DNA of 24,993 nucleotides from JADJOY01 sp016713535 [NCBI: Deltaproteobacteria bacterium] (GTDB lineage Bacteria; JADJOY01): contig JADJOY010000062.1 in assembly GCA_016713535.1 (NCBI GenBank), positions 1 through 24,993 of the forward strand, in the 5' to 3' direction. The notes under the pieces are model-generated. The model was not told the origin of the DNA and ran no database searches. It saw nothing but the letters and a program-made list of their open reading frames with translations. Within the stretch, counting starts at the first letter, position 1. Each line of letters opens with the position of its first letter. The position numbers and the translations under genes were made by a program. Below are positions 6,793 to 15,739 of this stretch, piece by piece.

Positions 6793-8736
6793 ATGACGAA
6801 CGAAGGAGTCGGTGGTGCGGTGGCGTCGCTGAAAACGATTTCCGATCTCGAATCCGCCACCGTGCGATTCGCGGGGGACTCGGGCGACGGCATGCAGCTC
6901 GTCGGCGGTCAGTTCAGCGACGCGTCGGCGATCTTCGGCAACGACATCTCGACCTTTCCCGACTACCCCGCCGAGATCCGCGCGCCCGCCGGCTCGCTCG
7001 CGGGTGTGAGCGGATTCCAGGTCAACTTCTCGAGCCTGGACATCCACACGCCGGGCGACCAGGTGGACGCGCTGGTGGCGATGAACCCGGCGGCGCTGAA
7101 GACCAACCTCGCCGACCTGATCCCCGGCGGCGTGCTGATCGTGAACAGCGACGCGTTCACGCCCGACAACCTGGAGAAGGCTGGCTACGCGCAGAACCCG
7201 CTCACCGACGGCTCGCTCGAGGTGTACAAGCTTCATGCGATCCCCATCACGACGATGAACCGCCGTGCGGTCGACGGGCTCGGTCTCGAGAAGCGCTCCG
7301 CCGACCGCTGCAAGAACTTCTTCACCCTCGGGCTCGCGTGCTGGCTCTACGGCCGTCCGCTCGAGCCGACGATCACCTACATCGACGAGAAGTTCGCGAA
7401 GAACGCCACGCTGCGCGAGGCGAACGTCCGCACCCTCAAGGCCGGCTTCAACTACGGCGAGACCACCGAGATGTTCGTGAGCTCGTACCGGGTGGAGAAG
7501 GCCGAGATCCAGCCCGGCACGTACCGCAAGATCACCGGCAACGAGGCCGTCGCGATCGGCCTGATCGCCGCGGCGAAGCTCGCCGACAAGCAGCTCTTCT
7601 ACGGCAGCTATCCGATCACGCCGGCGTCCGACATCCTCCACGAGCTGTCGCGCCACAAGGAGTACGGCGTGATCACGTTCCAGGCCGAGGACGAGATCGC
7701 CGCCATCGGCGCGTCGATCGGCGCGGCCTTCGGCGGCTGCCTGGCGATCACCGGCTCGAGCGGCCCGGGTGTCGCGCTCAAGACCGAGGCGATCGGGCTC
7801 GCCGTGATGACGGAGCTGCCGCTGGTGATCGTGAACATCCAGCGAGGCGGTCCGTCCACCGGCCTTCCGACCAAGACCGAGCAGGCGGACCTCTTCCAGG
7901 CGGTGTTCGGCCGCAACGGCGAGACCCCCGTACCGGTCATCGCGGCCGCGTCGCCGGCCGACTGCTTCGACGTGGCGATCGAGGCGAGCCGGATCGCCAT
8001 GCAGCACATGACGCCGATCATCCTCCTCAGCGACGGCTACATCGCCAACGGCTCGGATCCGTGGCGTCTGCCCGACGTCGACCAGCTCCCCAAGATCGAC
8101 GCGCCGTTCTACGAGAACGGCCATGGCGAACGGTTCCTGCCGTACGAGCGTGACGAGCGCCTGGTGCGGCGGTGGGTGCCTCCCGGTACGCCGGGGCTGA
8201 TGCACCGGATCGGCGGCCTCGAGAAGGCGGACCTGACCGGCAACGTGAGCTACGACGCCGACAACCACCAGTTCATGGTCCGCACGCGGCAGGCGAAGGT
8301 CGACAAGATCGCCGACGACTACCCACCGCAGCCGGTCCTCGGTGAGCGCACCGGCGACGTGCTCATCGTGAGCTGGGGCGGCACGTACGGCGCGGTCGCG
8401 ACGGCGATCGAGCGGCTCCGCGCGCAGGGCAAGAAGGTGTCGGCCGCCCATCTTCGCTATCTCAACCCGCTTCCCCACGACCTCGGCGAGCTGCTGCGCG
8501 GATTCCGTCACGTGCTCGTGCCCGAGCTCAACCTCGGCCAGCTCCGCACGATCCTGCGGGCGCGCTACCTGGTCGACGCCGTCGGCCTCAACAAGGTCAA
8601 GGGCAAGCCGTTCATGGTGCGGGAGATCGTCGAGAAGGTCGACGAGCTGCTCGGTCTGCGTCCGAGCACGGTCGAGGCGCCGATCGTCGCGACGCGCCGC
8701 CCCACGCAGTCGGTCGTTTCGGAGGCTCAAGGATGA
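6793..8736 (+). CDS. korA: 2-oxoacid:acceptor oxidoreductase, fused gamma-alpha subunit
   Basis: With KorB this forms a thiamine-diphosphate enzyme that interconverts a 2-oxoacid (probably 2-oxoglutarate) plus CoA with the acyl-CoA, CO2 and reduced ferredoxin. The 647-residue protein has an N-terminal gamma domain (about 25-200; ATVRFAGDSGDGMQLVGGQF, STFPDYPAEIRAPAGSLAG). The alpha pyrimidine-binding domain follows (about 250-450; FYGSYPITPASDILHELS, TFQAEDEIAAIGASIGAAFG, TGSSGPGVALKTEAIGLAVM, IQRGGPSTGLPTKTEQADL). The C-terminal domain contains DVLIVSWGGTYGAVATAIE and RYLNPLP. This fused two-subunit layout lacks a ferredoxin domain, as in the KorAB of aerobes. AGAGAGGG sits nine bases before the ATG, and the gene overlaps korB by four bases (ATGA). 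The reading frame is intact. Substrate choice between 2-oxoglutarate and other oxoacids is inferred from the layout, not proven. Confidence 0.93.
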   Translation: MTNEGVGGAVASLKTISDLESATVRFAGDSGDGMQLVGGQFSDASAIFGNDISTFPDYPAEIRAPAGSLAGVSGFQVNFSSLDIHTPGDQVDALVAMNPAALKTNLADLIPGGVLIVNSDAFTPDNLEKAGYAQNPLTDGSLEVYKLHAIPITTMNRRAVDGLGLEKRSADRCKNFFTLGLACWLYGRPLEPTITYIDEKFAKNATLREANVRTLKAGFNYGETTEMFVSSYRVEKAEIQPGTYRKITGNEAVAIGLIAAAKLADKQLFYGSYPITPASDILHELSRHKEYGVITFQAEDEIAAIGASIGAAFGGCLAITGSSGPGVALKTEAIGLAVMTELPLVIVNIQRGGPSTGLPTKTEQADLFQAVFGRNGETPVPVIAAASPADCFDVAIEASRIAMQHMTPIILLSDGYIANGSDPWRLPDVDQLPKIDAPFYENGHGERFLPYERDERLVRRWVPPGTPGLMHRIGGLEKADLTGNVSYDADNHQFMVRTRQAKVDKIADDYPPQPVLGERTGDVLIVSWGGTYGAVATAIERLRAQGKKVSAAHLRYLNPLPHDLGELLRGFRHVLVPELNLGQLRTILRARYLVDAVGLNKVKGKPFMVREIVEKVDELLGLRPSTVEAPIVATRRPTQSVVSEAQG

Positions 8737-9752
8737 ATGCGATCGCGCCGCTGAATCTCACGGCGAAGGACTTCGGCACCGATCAGGATCCGCGCTGGTG
8801 CCCGGGCTGCGGGGACTACGCGATCCTCGCGCAGGTCAAGAAGGTCATGCCGGCGCTCGGCGTGACGCGGGAGAAGACCGTGTTCGTGTCGGGGATCGGC
8901 TGCTCGAGCCGCTTCCCGTATTACATGAACACCTACGGCTTCCACTCGATCCACGGCCGCGCGCCGGCGGTCGCGACCGGCCTCAAGGCCGCGCGGCCGG
9001 ACCTCACGGTGTGGGTCGCGACGGGTGACGGCGACGCGCTCTCGATCGGTGGCAACCACCTGATCCACGCGATGCGTCGCAACGTCGACCTCAAGATCCT
9101 GCTCTTCAACAACCGGATCTACGGCCTCACCAAGGGGCAGGTCTCGCCGACGTCGGAGATGGGCAAGAAGACCAAGTCGACGCCGCTCGGCAGCATCGAC
9201 CAGCCCTTGCATCCGATCGCCGTGGCGCTCGGCTCCGAGGCCACGTTCGTGGCGCGCACCGTCGACGTCCACACCAAGCACCTCGAAGAGGTGATCAAGC
9301 GGGCGGCGGCGCACCGCGGCACCGCGCTCGTCGAGATCTACCAGAACTGCAACATCTTCAACGACGGCGCCTTCGGGTACGCGACCGAGAAGGGTGTCAA
9401 GGACGACAACATCCTGGTGCTCGAGCACGGCAAGCCGCTCGTGTTCGGCAAGGATCGCGACAAGGGGTTGCGGTTCCGTGACGGTCAGCTCGAGGTCGTG
9501 AAGCTCGGCGACGGTGTCACCGAGAAGGACCTCGTGGTCCACGACGAGAAGCAGGAGAACGGAGTCCTGGCCTACATGCTGAGCCGCCTCCAGCATCCCG
9601 ACTTTCCGGAGCCGATGGGTGTGTTCCGGGCGGTGGAGCGGCCGGTCTACGAGGACATGCTCCACGCGCAGATCGACGACGCCAAGCGCCGGAAGGGGCT
9701 CGGCGACATCGGCAAGCTCTTGCTCGACGGGCCGACCTGGACGGTCGGCTGA
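8733..9752 (+). CDS. korB: 2-oxoacid:acceptor oxidoreductase beta subunit
   Basis: This 339-residue subunit carries the thiamine-diphosphate diphosphate-binding site and the electron-transfer cluster. WCPGCGDYAIL supplies Cys23 and Cys26, GIGCSSRF supplies Cys57 and YQNCNIFND supplies Cys206; together these are the expected four ligands of one [4Fe-4S] cluster. The ThDP motif starts at GDGDALSIGGNH (about 98-109) and ends at FNNRIYGLTKGQVSPTS (about 125-141). The start overlaps the korA stop as ATGA, with GGAGG seven bases upstream, so translation is coupled. The coding sequence is intact and full length for the family. A strong hairpin terminator follows 28 bases after the stop. Confidence 0.93.
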   Translation: MNAIAPLNLTAKDFGTDQDPRWCPGCGDYAILAQVKKVMPALGVTREKTVFVSGIGCSSRFPYYMNTYGFHSIHGRAPAVATGLKAARPDLTVWVATGDGDALSIGGNHLIHAMRRNVDLKILLFNNRIYGLTKGQVSPTSEMGKKTKSTPLGSIDQPLHPIAVALGSEATFVARTVDVHTKHLEEVIKRAAAHRGTALVEIYQNCNIFNDGAFGYATEKGVKDDNILVLEHGKPLVFGKDRDKGLRFRDGQLEVVKLGDGVTEKDLVVHDEKQENGVLAYMLSRLQHPDFPEPMGVFRAVERPVYEDMLHAQIDDAKRRKGLGDIGKLLLDGPTWTVG

Positions 9753-9780
9753 GCCGACCGCCGCCCGAGGCGGACGCCCA

Positions 9781-9806
9781 ACGGGCGCCGGGAAACCGGC
9801 GCCCGT
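9781..9806 (+). terminator. GAAA-loop hairpin terminator after korB
   Basis: ACGGGCGCCGG (9781-9791) pairs perfectly with CCGGCGCCCGT (9796-9806) around a GAAA tetraloop, followed by a short T-rich tail (TTCC). The position directly after the korAB operon supports a terminator role. Confidence 0.75.
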
Positions 9807-9815
9807 TTCCACGTC

Positions 9816-10275
9816 GGGAGGGCTCACGCCCTCCCCTACACACCCACGGGGAGTGAGAGGCGGCCGTGTAGGGGCGACCGCGAGGTCGCCCGCAGCGTTA
9901 GCACCCGGCACCGCCGGCGATACCGACGACCGCGCTCGTACCGGGAGGGCTCACGCCCTCCCCTACACACCCACGGGGAGTGAGAGGCGGCCGTGTAGGG
10001 GCGACCGCAAGGTCGCCCTCAGCGTTGGCATCCGGCTCCGCCGGCGATACCGACGACCGCGCTCGTACCGGGAGGGCTCACGCCCTCCCCTACACACCCA
10101 CGGGGAGTGACACGCGGCCGTGTAGGGGCGACCGCGAGGTCGCCCGCAGCGGGCCGGCCCGCAGGGTGCCCCTCCACCCACGGGGGGGAGCGGCTGTAGG
10201 GGCACCGCAGGCGCCCGGCACCGCCGGCGATATCGACGACCGCGCTCGTACCGGGAGGGCTCACGCCCTCCGCTA
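9816..10275. repeat. Tandem array of about 127-bp hairpin-rich repeats (array 1)
   Basis: Units begin at 9816, 9943, 10070 and 10253, so the first two periods are exactly 127 bp, the third unit is 183 bp and the fourth is a partial copy. Each unit opens with the hairpin GGGAGGGC-tcac-GCCCTCCC. Next comes CCCCTACAC, whose partner GTGTAGGGG lies about 25 bases on, then a second hairpin GGGCGACC-gcga-GGTCGCCC. The third unit carries a diverged insertion near 10150-10210. There are no unique spacers, so it is not a CRISPR array. It fills the gap between the korAB terminator and the 3' end of the CPBP gene; the CTA that gives that gene its TAG stop lies in the last partial unit. Confidence 0.85.
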
Positions 10276-10944
10276 CACGGCGGGGGTCGGTGGGGGGGCG
10301 GGGGTGGCCGGCTCGGTGGCGATGAAGCGTCCCGCGGCGTCGATCCAGCCGCGGCGCAAGGCCGCCCCGAGCGCCAACCCCATCGTCAGGTCCACCGAGA
10401 AGTGGGCCGCCACGCCGGGCCACACGCTGCCCGAGACCTGCGCCAGGAAGCCGAACACGAGCCCGGCGGAGACGGCGATACCCACGTGTGCCCGGCACGT
10501 CCAGTGCAGGAGCCCGAAGAGCACCGCCTGGATGATCACGCCCGTGACCGGCTGGAGCGCGCCGCGGAAGAGCACCTCTTCACCGAGCCCGGCGCACGCC
10601 GCGATCAGCACGTAGTCCACCGGCCGGAAGCTCGCCCAGTCCGCGAGCGGAACGACGCGCTCGGCGATGGTGCCGAAGGGCGGCGAGCGACGGATCAGGA
10701 TGGCGATGCCGATCCCGGCGATGGCGCCCACGCCCAGCGCCGCGACGGTGCCGATCGCGATCCGCCAGTCCCAGCGCAGCGCCTGCCTCAGGTCGGCGCT
10801 CGGGCTGACACCGTCGATCGACCACGCGACCAGGAGCTGGACCAGCGTGAAACCGATCGCGAGCCTGAGCAGCGCCTCGCGGGAGTATTGCCCGCGAACG
10901 GTGCGCGCCGGGCGCGGCTCGGTGGCGCTCGAATCGGTAACCAT
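10273..10944 (-). CDS. CPBP-family intramembrane metalloprotease
   Basis: This is a 223-residue integral membrane protein of the CPBP (CAAX protease and bacteriocin-processing, Abi) family. Hydrophobic segments occur at about 24-41, 62-84, 110-120, 133-147 and 155-170. Motif 1 is GLGEEVLFRG (Glu122, Glu123, Arg127), motif 2 is FGLLHW (His147) and motif 3 is HFSVD (His181), giving the expected glutamate/histidine metal site. The last motif has Asp185 where many members have Asn. Substrate is unknown; relatives act in prenyl-protein processing, peptide maturation or immunity. The ATG at 10944 has no clear Shine-Dalgarno. The proline-rich C-terminus (PPPTPAV) and stop codon run into the adjoining repeat array, so the native end may have been altered by repeat insertion. 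It is divergent from the methyltransferase. Confidence 0.82.
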   Translation of the reverse strand: MVTDSSATEPRPARTVRGQYSREALLRLAIGFTLVQLLVAWSIDGVSPSADLRQALRWDWRIAIGTVAALGVGAIAGIGIAILIRRSPPFGTIAERVVPLADWASFRPVDYVLIAACAGLGEEVLFRGALQPVTGVIIQAVLFGLLHWTCRAHVGIAVSAGLVFGFLAQVSGSVWPGVAAHFSVDLTMGLALGAALRRGWIDAAGRFIATEPATPAPPPTPAV

Positions 10945-11020
10945 GACCCAGTGTCTAGAATGCCGTGTTTGCCGGTCTCCTGGCGAGTCCGCGATCGCGG
11001 GGTGCCGATCGGGCCGATGC

Positions 11021-11029
11021 GGGGGGGGG
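11021..11029. repeat. Nine-base poly-G tract
   Basis: A homopolymer lies in the divergent spacer between the CPBP protease and methyltransferase genes. It is outside both coding regions. Its length is probably uncertain in the assembly. Confidence 0.5.
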
Positions 11030-11118
11030 CCCGGACCCGTGACGGTCTCGCCCGATGACCCGAGGTTGCGGGTGCCCCTGTGTCGTGGCAGGAGTGGCGT
11101 CTACCGAGGGGGTGGGCC

Positions 11119-12171
11119 ATGCGACTGGGCGTCATCGGAGAGAATCTCGTCGAGAGGATCCTCGCGCGTACCAACCTCGCCCCGGCCCCGCTCATCGAGA
11201 CGCAGATCGCGTTCAGCATGGCGCGCGCGATCATGGCGGGCGTGAAGGTCGGGCTCTACGACGCGATCGGCAGCCATGCGAAGACCGCTGCCGAGGTCGC
11301 CGCGACTTGCAAGACCGCTCCCGAGGCGACCGCCAAGCTCCTGGACACGCTGGTCGGCTGCCGTTACCTGACCTATCGCGACGGCCGCTACCGCCTCACC
11401 GAGAAGTCCCGCAAGTGGCTGGTGACGACGTCGCCGCACTCGATCGCGGACAAGCTGCTCTTCCAGTACGACGAGTGGGACGTCGTGGCGAAGTACGAGG
11501 AGTACCTGACGACCGGGGAGCCGCTCGAGCTCCACGGCACGCTCGAAGGCGGCGCGATCTGGGATCGCTACCAGCGCGGCATGCGCGCCGTGGCGGGGAT
11601 CTCGGCGGACGAGGTGGCGGCGCGCATGCCGGTTTCAGCGGGCGCGACCGACATGCTCGACATCGGCGGGTCGCATGGCTACTTCTCGGTGTGCGTGTGC
11701 TGCCGCCGCGCCGCGCTGCGCTCGACGATCCTCGATCTCCCGGAGGCCATCGAGCACGCGGCGGCGATCCTCGCCCGCGAAGGGATGGGCGAGCGAGTCC
11801 GGCACCGAGCCGGGAACGCGCTCACCGACGATCTCGGCAGCGAGACATGGGACGTGGTGTTCCTCTCCCAGCTCGTCCACCACTTCACCGACGAGCAGAA
11901 CCGCGAGCTCATGAAGCGGATCGGCCGCTCACTCAAGCCGGATGGCGTGTGCGTGCTGCTCGACGTGATCCGCCCCTCGACACCGGAGGCCGCGGGAGGG
12001 GTGGGTGCGGTGCTCGATCTCTACTTCGCCGCGACCAGCCGCTCGGGCACCTGGCCGATCGCGACCATGCAGGCGTGGCACCGGGATGCCGGCCTGTCGG
12101 TGGAGGCGCCCATCCCGCTGCGCACCCTGCCCAACGCGGCGATGGTGGTGGGACGCAGACCGCGCGCGTGA
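11119..12171 (+). CDS. SAM-dependent O-methyltransferase-like protein
   Basis: The 350-residue protein has the layout of the caffeate/hydroxyneurosporene O-methyltransferase superfamily. An N-terminal winged-helix dimerisation domain (about 25-95; GLYDAIGSHAKTAAEVAATC, LLDTLVGCRYLTYRDGRY, RLTEKSRKWL) is followed by a Rossmann domain. Motif I is TDMLDIGGSHGYFSV (about 177-191), then ILDLPEAIEH, NALTDDLGSETWDVVFLSQL, VHHFTDEQN and the post-motif SLKPDGVCVLLDVIRP. The substrate cannot be deduced. I chose the ATG at 11119 (MRLGVIGENL), preceded by GAGGGGG, over an upstream GTG-type start at 11080 that would add 13 residues lacking family similarity. The frame is intact. It is convergent with the hydrolase lipoprotein, with only 12 bases between the two stop codons. 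Confidence 0.82.
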   Translation: MRLGVIGENLVERILARTNLAPAPLIETQIAFSMARAIMAGVKVGLYDAIGSHAKTAAEVAATCKTAPEATAKLLDTLVGCRYLTYRDGRYRLTEKSRKWLVTTSPHSIADKLLFQYDEWDVVAKYEEYLTTGEPLELHGTLEGGAIWDRYQRGMRAVAGISADEVAARMPVSAGATDMLDIGGSHGYFSVCVCCRRAALRSTILDLPEAIEHAAAILAREGMGERVRHRAGNALTDDLGSETWDVVFLSQLVHHFTDEQNRELMKRIGRSLKPDGVCVLLDVIRPSTPEAAGGVGAVLDLYFAATSRSGTWPIATMQAWHRDAGLSVEAPIPLRTLPNAAMVVGRRPRA

Positions 12172-12183
12172 AGCAGCGCGGCT

Positions 12184-14275
12184 CTACGGACAGGGACCGT
12201 CGATCGCGGTGCCGCGGATGATGCTCGGCACGCCTTGCGGATCGGAGAGCAACGTCTCGAGGAAACATCCGTAGGCGTTCTTGGCGTCGGGACGCTGCGC
12301 GGACACGTAGTGGCCCTCGCGGATCGGGTCCTTCTCGTAGCGCACCACCGCGAACGTGAGCGGCGAGCCGTCGGGGCGGGTCTCGTTGCCGCGCACCGGC
12401 TCGGCCGAGAGGATGTCGTTGCCGGCGAACCGGATGGCGTCCTCGAGGCGCTGGTAGGGGGTCGGTGGTCTGGCTGTCGCCGAGCATGTCGACGCCGATC
12501 GCCGCCACCAGGCCGCGCTGCAGGTTGGCGGTGGTCTGGAGGTCGTAGGTGCCCTCGATCACCAGCACGTGCGGGGTGTCGCGATCCTCGGGCGGGTCGA
12601 TCCGGATGCGCCGCACGTAGTTCACGTTGTCGGCCTCGCCGACCGTGTGGTCGAAGATCCCGATCACCGGATGGAAGAGGTCGAGGACCTCGTCGTCACC
12701 CATGCCGAGGTAGAGCTTCAAGATCTCGGAGAGCGGCGGGTCCTGTGGGCCGAGGGCGAACTCGCCCCAGCCGCCGCCCGCCCCGGTCAGCACCGCGCCG
12801 CGGAAGCCGTCGTGCAGCGAGGCGAACATCCCCGTCAGATAGGCGCCCAGGCTCTGGCCGGACACCACGACCTTGCTCGGGTCGTAGCGGAGCTGGCCGT
12901 CGGGGGCGGCGCTGGCGTCGGCTCCGGGACAGGCGGAGGCGTCGACGCGAAGGGCGAGCAGCACCTTCAGGAACTCGAGCTGGTCGAGGATCATCTGCGC
13001 GAAGTTGTCGCGCATCGCGTACGGGCGGGTGAAGTTGTAGGCGATGTAGCCCCCGGCCGAGAGTGAGCCGATGCGCTCCGGGTTGAGGCTGCCCGCCGAG
13101 CTGCCGGCGCCCCAGCCGCGCAGCGCCACCACGTAGGCGGGGCCTTCGCCGTAGACGGCGTCGCCACCCACCTCGAGCACCGGACCGCGACTCACCACCT
13201 GATCGGAGGTGCCACCGGTGCCGTGGATGTAGAGGTAGAGCGGAAACCCGCCGCTCTCCATCACGCGCTTCGGGAAGGACACGACGAACGGCACGAGGTC
13301 GCGGCGCTGCTCGACGAGCTTGCCGTCCGCGCCGCGGGTCTGGATCACGCCGCCCGAGACGAGGTAGGGCGGCGAGCCGTCCTGGTAGGCGGGCACGTGG
13401 TAGGTGCCGCGGAAGGCGCAGTACTCGGCGCGCTCGTAGAGCGGCTCGAGCGGGCCGTCGAGGGAGACGGTGGGCAGCGCCTCGACCTGGCGAACGAAGT
13501 CGGTGAGGCGGGTGGTGCGGTCTCCGGTCGAGTACACGGTCGCCGCGATCACGTCGTCGCGGTCGAGGCCTTGCGCGCGCAGGTAGTCACGGAGTGCGGC
13601 GAACGAGCTGGCGAGCTTCGCCCCCGCCTGGTCACCGGTCGGGTTGCGGCCGGCGAGCGCGCTGCGCAGCACCGCGTGCTGGCCGACGTCCTCGGGGCGC
13701 GCGAACGCCGAGCGCAGCACCACGGCGGCGTAGGTCGCGTCGCGCTCGAGGAGCACGCCCGACACCGGCAGCATCGTGAGGAGCTGGCCGGGGCGGTAGC
13801 TGTCGGGAGCGTCGTGGTAGTCGAGCCACACCGGCACGCGTGAGCCGTAGCGCGCGCCCTCGCTCAGATTCACCAGGAAGTAGGGCGACGGTGTACGCGT
13901 CGTCGCCATCGGGTCGGGTAGCGGCTCGATGCCGCCGAACGACCGGTCGAACCGGAAGAAGACCGCGCCGCTCTGCGAGAAGTTGGTGATCCCGGAGCCC
14001 GCGAGCTGGATCATCTCCTGGACGCCGCCCAGGTTCTTGGGGTTGGGGAAGCGGCTCGCATCGACGGTGCCGTCGCCGCGGAGCCGCACGTCGGCCGGCC
14101 ACGGCTGGTCGAAGAAGCCGCCCTCGGCGCTCAGGTCGTAGCGGACCTTGGCGGCGGTGCTGGCGCTCGAGTCGGCGCCGCCGCCCGAGGTGCAGGCGGC
14201 GGCGAGGAGAAGCAGTGCGAGGAGTGGCGTGACGCGCGAACGCGAGGACCCGAGCACGCGATGGATCCTCGTCAC
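12184..14275 (-). CDS. Secreted alpha/beta-hydrolase lipoprotein (single frameshift)
   Basis: This is a predicted lipoprotein of about 697 residues with an alpha/beta-hydrolase fold. The GTG start at 14275 gives a signal peptide ending in the lipobox AAAC (Cys28), followed by a Gly/Ser-rich linker. The oxyanion region LYLYIHGTGGTSDQ, the nucleophile elbow VVVSGQSLGAYLTG (Ser about 475) and the acid VLVIEGTYDLQTT (Asp about 578) are in one frame. A run of five G (12457-12461) then breaks it. The continuing frame gives YQRLEDAIRFAGNDILSAEP, VVRYEKDPIREGHYVSAQR with the likely catalytic His, and a C-terminal end DGPCP before TAG (12184-12186). Read without correction, the frame runs on to 11933 and loses the His. 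Substrate is unknown; an extracellular esterase, lipase or polyester-degrading role is possible. It is inferred to be translationally coupled to the upstream DUF6986 gene. Confidence 0.72.
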
Positions 14276-15731
14276 GCCGTCCGCCGCGCGCGCAAGCCTT
14301 GACGCGGTTCTTGACGATCTTCACGAACGAGCGGCCGCGCAGCTCGTCGAGGGTGATGCCCGTGGCGAGCGCCTCTTCCTCGGTGATCGCGCCGCAGGCG
14401 ATGCCGCGCAGGAAGAAGTTGAGGAGGCCCTGGCCGGTGGCCGCGTCGTCGAAGGTGTTGCCGATGAGCGTGGCCTTGGCCGCGGAGTCGATGAACTTGT
14501 TCAAGCGGTTCGAGGCGTCCGCGAGGCTCTCGAGGAAGAACCGGTAGACCGCCGCGTAGCGGATCGGGAGCTGCGCGGGGTTCAGGTCCCAGCCCTGGTA
14601 GTAGCCGTGCGAGAGCGAGTGCCGGACGTTGTCGTAGTGGAGCTTCCACGCCGAGTGGACCACCGCGCGGTTCTCGGCCTGCTGCTGCGGCGTGAGCGGC
14701 TTCTCCGCCGTACCGCGGTGCGGGCCGATCGGCATGATCGTGGTCGAGCCGTCGCAGATCATGACGCCGGTCTGGGCGAGGCCGACCTGCATGACGTGGC
14801 GCGCGAAGTCCGCGGCGCGGTGGGTGTGGCGCTGGAACGCCGCGGTGATGTTCACGAGGGCCGTGTAGTCGTAGGTGCCGTACGCCGCCGATCGTACCCG
14901 GCCGCGGCCCGCGCGCACCAGCTTGAAGACCGCGTTCGAGCCCTCGGCGTCGATGATCGACTGCGGCGTCTCGATCATGATGTCGATCCCGACCGCGCCC
15001 TTCTTGATCCCGAGTCGCTCCTCCAGCATGTCGAGCAGGTCCGCGAGCGCCGCGACCTGCTCGGGGATGGTCACCTTGGGAAGCGTGACCACGAACGGGA
15101 CCGGCACCTCGCCGCCGGTCTTGGCGGCCAGGCTGGTGAGGAAGATGTCGAGGGTCCGCACCGCGCGCACGCGGCACTCCTCGGTGAACGACTTGATGCG
15201 GAAGCCGATGAAGGGCGGCAGCGTCTTGGCGGCCAAGCCCTTGGCCACCTCCTCGGCCGCCGACGCCGCGTGGCCGTCCTCCTCGGGGTCCGGCCGGTTG
15301 CCGTAGCCGTCCTCGAAGTCGAGGCGGCTCTCTTCGATCGGCTCACGGCCGAGCTTCTCACGGACGCGTTGGTAGACGGTGTAGGCGAGCCACGCCGGCT
15401 CGTAGACCGTGTGCTTGTGCCCGTCGCCCACCGCGAGCGCCGCGGTCAGGGCGTCGACGTCGGCCGAGCTCGAGGGCAGCGTCTCGTGGCCCGGCATCTC
15501 GAGCGCCTTCGCGAAGGACGCGAAGTTGGGCGCGTACTCGTCGAGCGCCTTGAGGGCCAAACCGCCGAGCTTCTTGGCCAGATCGGCCTTGAAGAGGTGC
15601 GCGCCGCCGTAAACCGTGTGCACCGGCTGGCGATCGTGCGGATCGCCGGGGTAGAAGCCGCGGAAGGCTTCGTTGGCCTTGGCGAGGCGGTCGAGGATGG
15701 CGTGAGTGTCTTTGTCGGAGAGCGTGGTCAT
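14272..15731 (-). CDS. DUF6986 / HpcH-HpaI aldolase-like protein (3' indel)
   Basis: The protein belongs to a TIM-barrel family related to HpcH/HpaI aldolases and citrate-lyase beta subunits (DUF6986, sometimes annotated as phosphoenolpyruvate kinase). From the ATG at 15731 it reads MTTLSDKDTHAILDRL, GFYPGDPHDRQPVHTVYGGA, SRLDFEDGYGNRPDPEEDGH and GFRIKSFTEECRVRAVRTLD. FVVTLPKVTIPEQV, VGIDIMIETPQSIIDAEG (metal-site Glu), AAYGTYDYTALVNITAAFQR and SHGYYQGWDLNPAQLPIRYA follow, then FDDAATGQGLLNFFLRG and LDELRGRSFVKIVKNRV. The family normally ends just after that point. Here the open frame continues to 13632 through the next gene, giving 705 codons. A one-base or GC-dinucleotide correction near 14285 places TGA at 14274-14272, overlapping the GTG of the hydrolase. 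The Shine-Dalgarno GAGAGGGG (15747-15740) lies inside a hairpin. Its exact reaction is unknown. Confidence 0.75.
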
Positions 15732-15739
15732 GGCGATTA

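Noticed and set aside
6256-8730. An 824-codon open frame antisense to korA
   Set aside because: It mirrors the korA codons and is rich in Arg, Asp, Val and Leu with no domain. High GC at third positions keeps the complementary frame open.
8727-9911. 394-codon antisense frame over korB
   Set aside because: Shadow of korB with no motifs; korB itself has complete cofactor sites.
9816-10275. CRISPR array
   Set aside because: Repeats are contiguous long units without unique spacers, and no cas genes are present.
11021-11029. Poly-G phase-variation switch
   Set aside because: The tract is in a spacer without a recognisable promoter around it. It is only nine bases and may be a length error.
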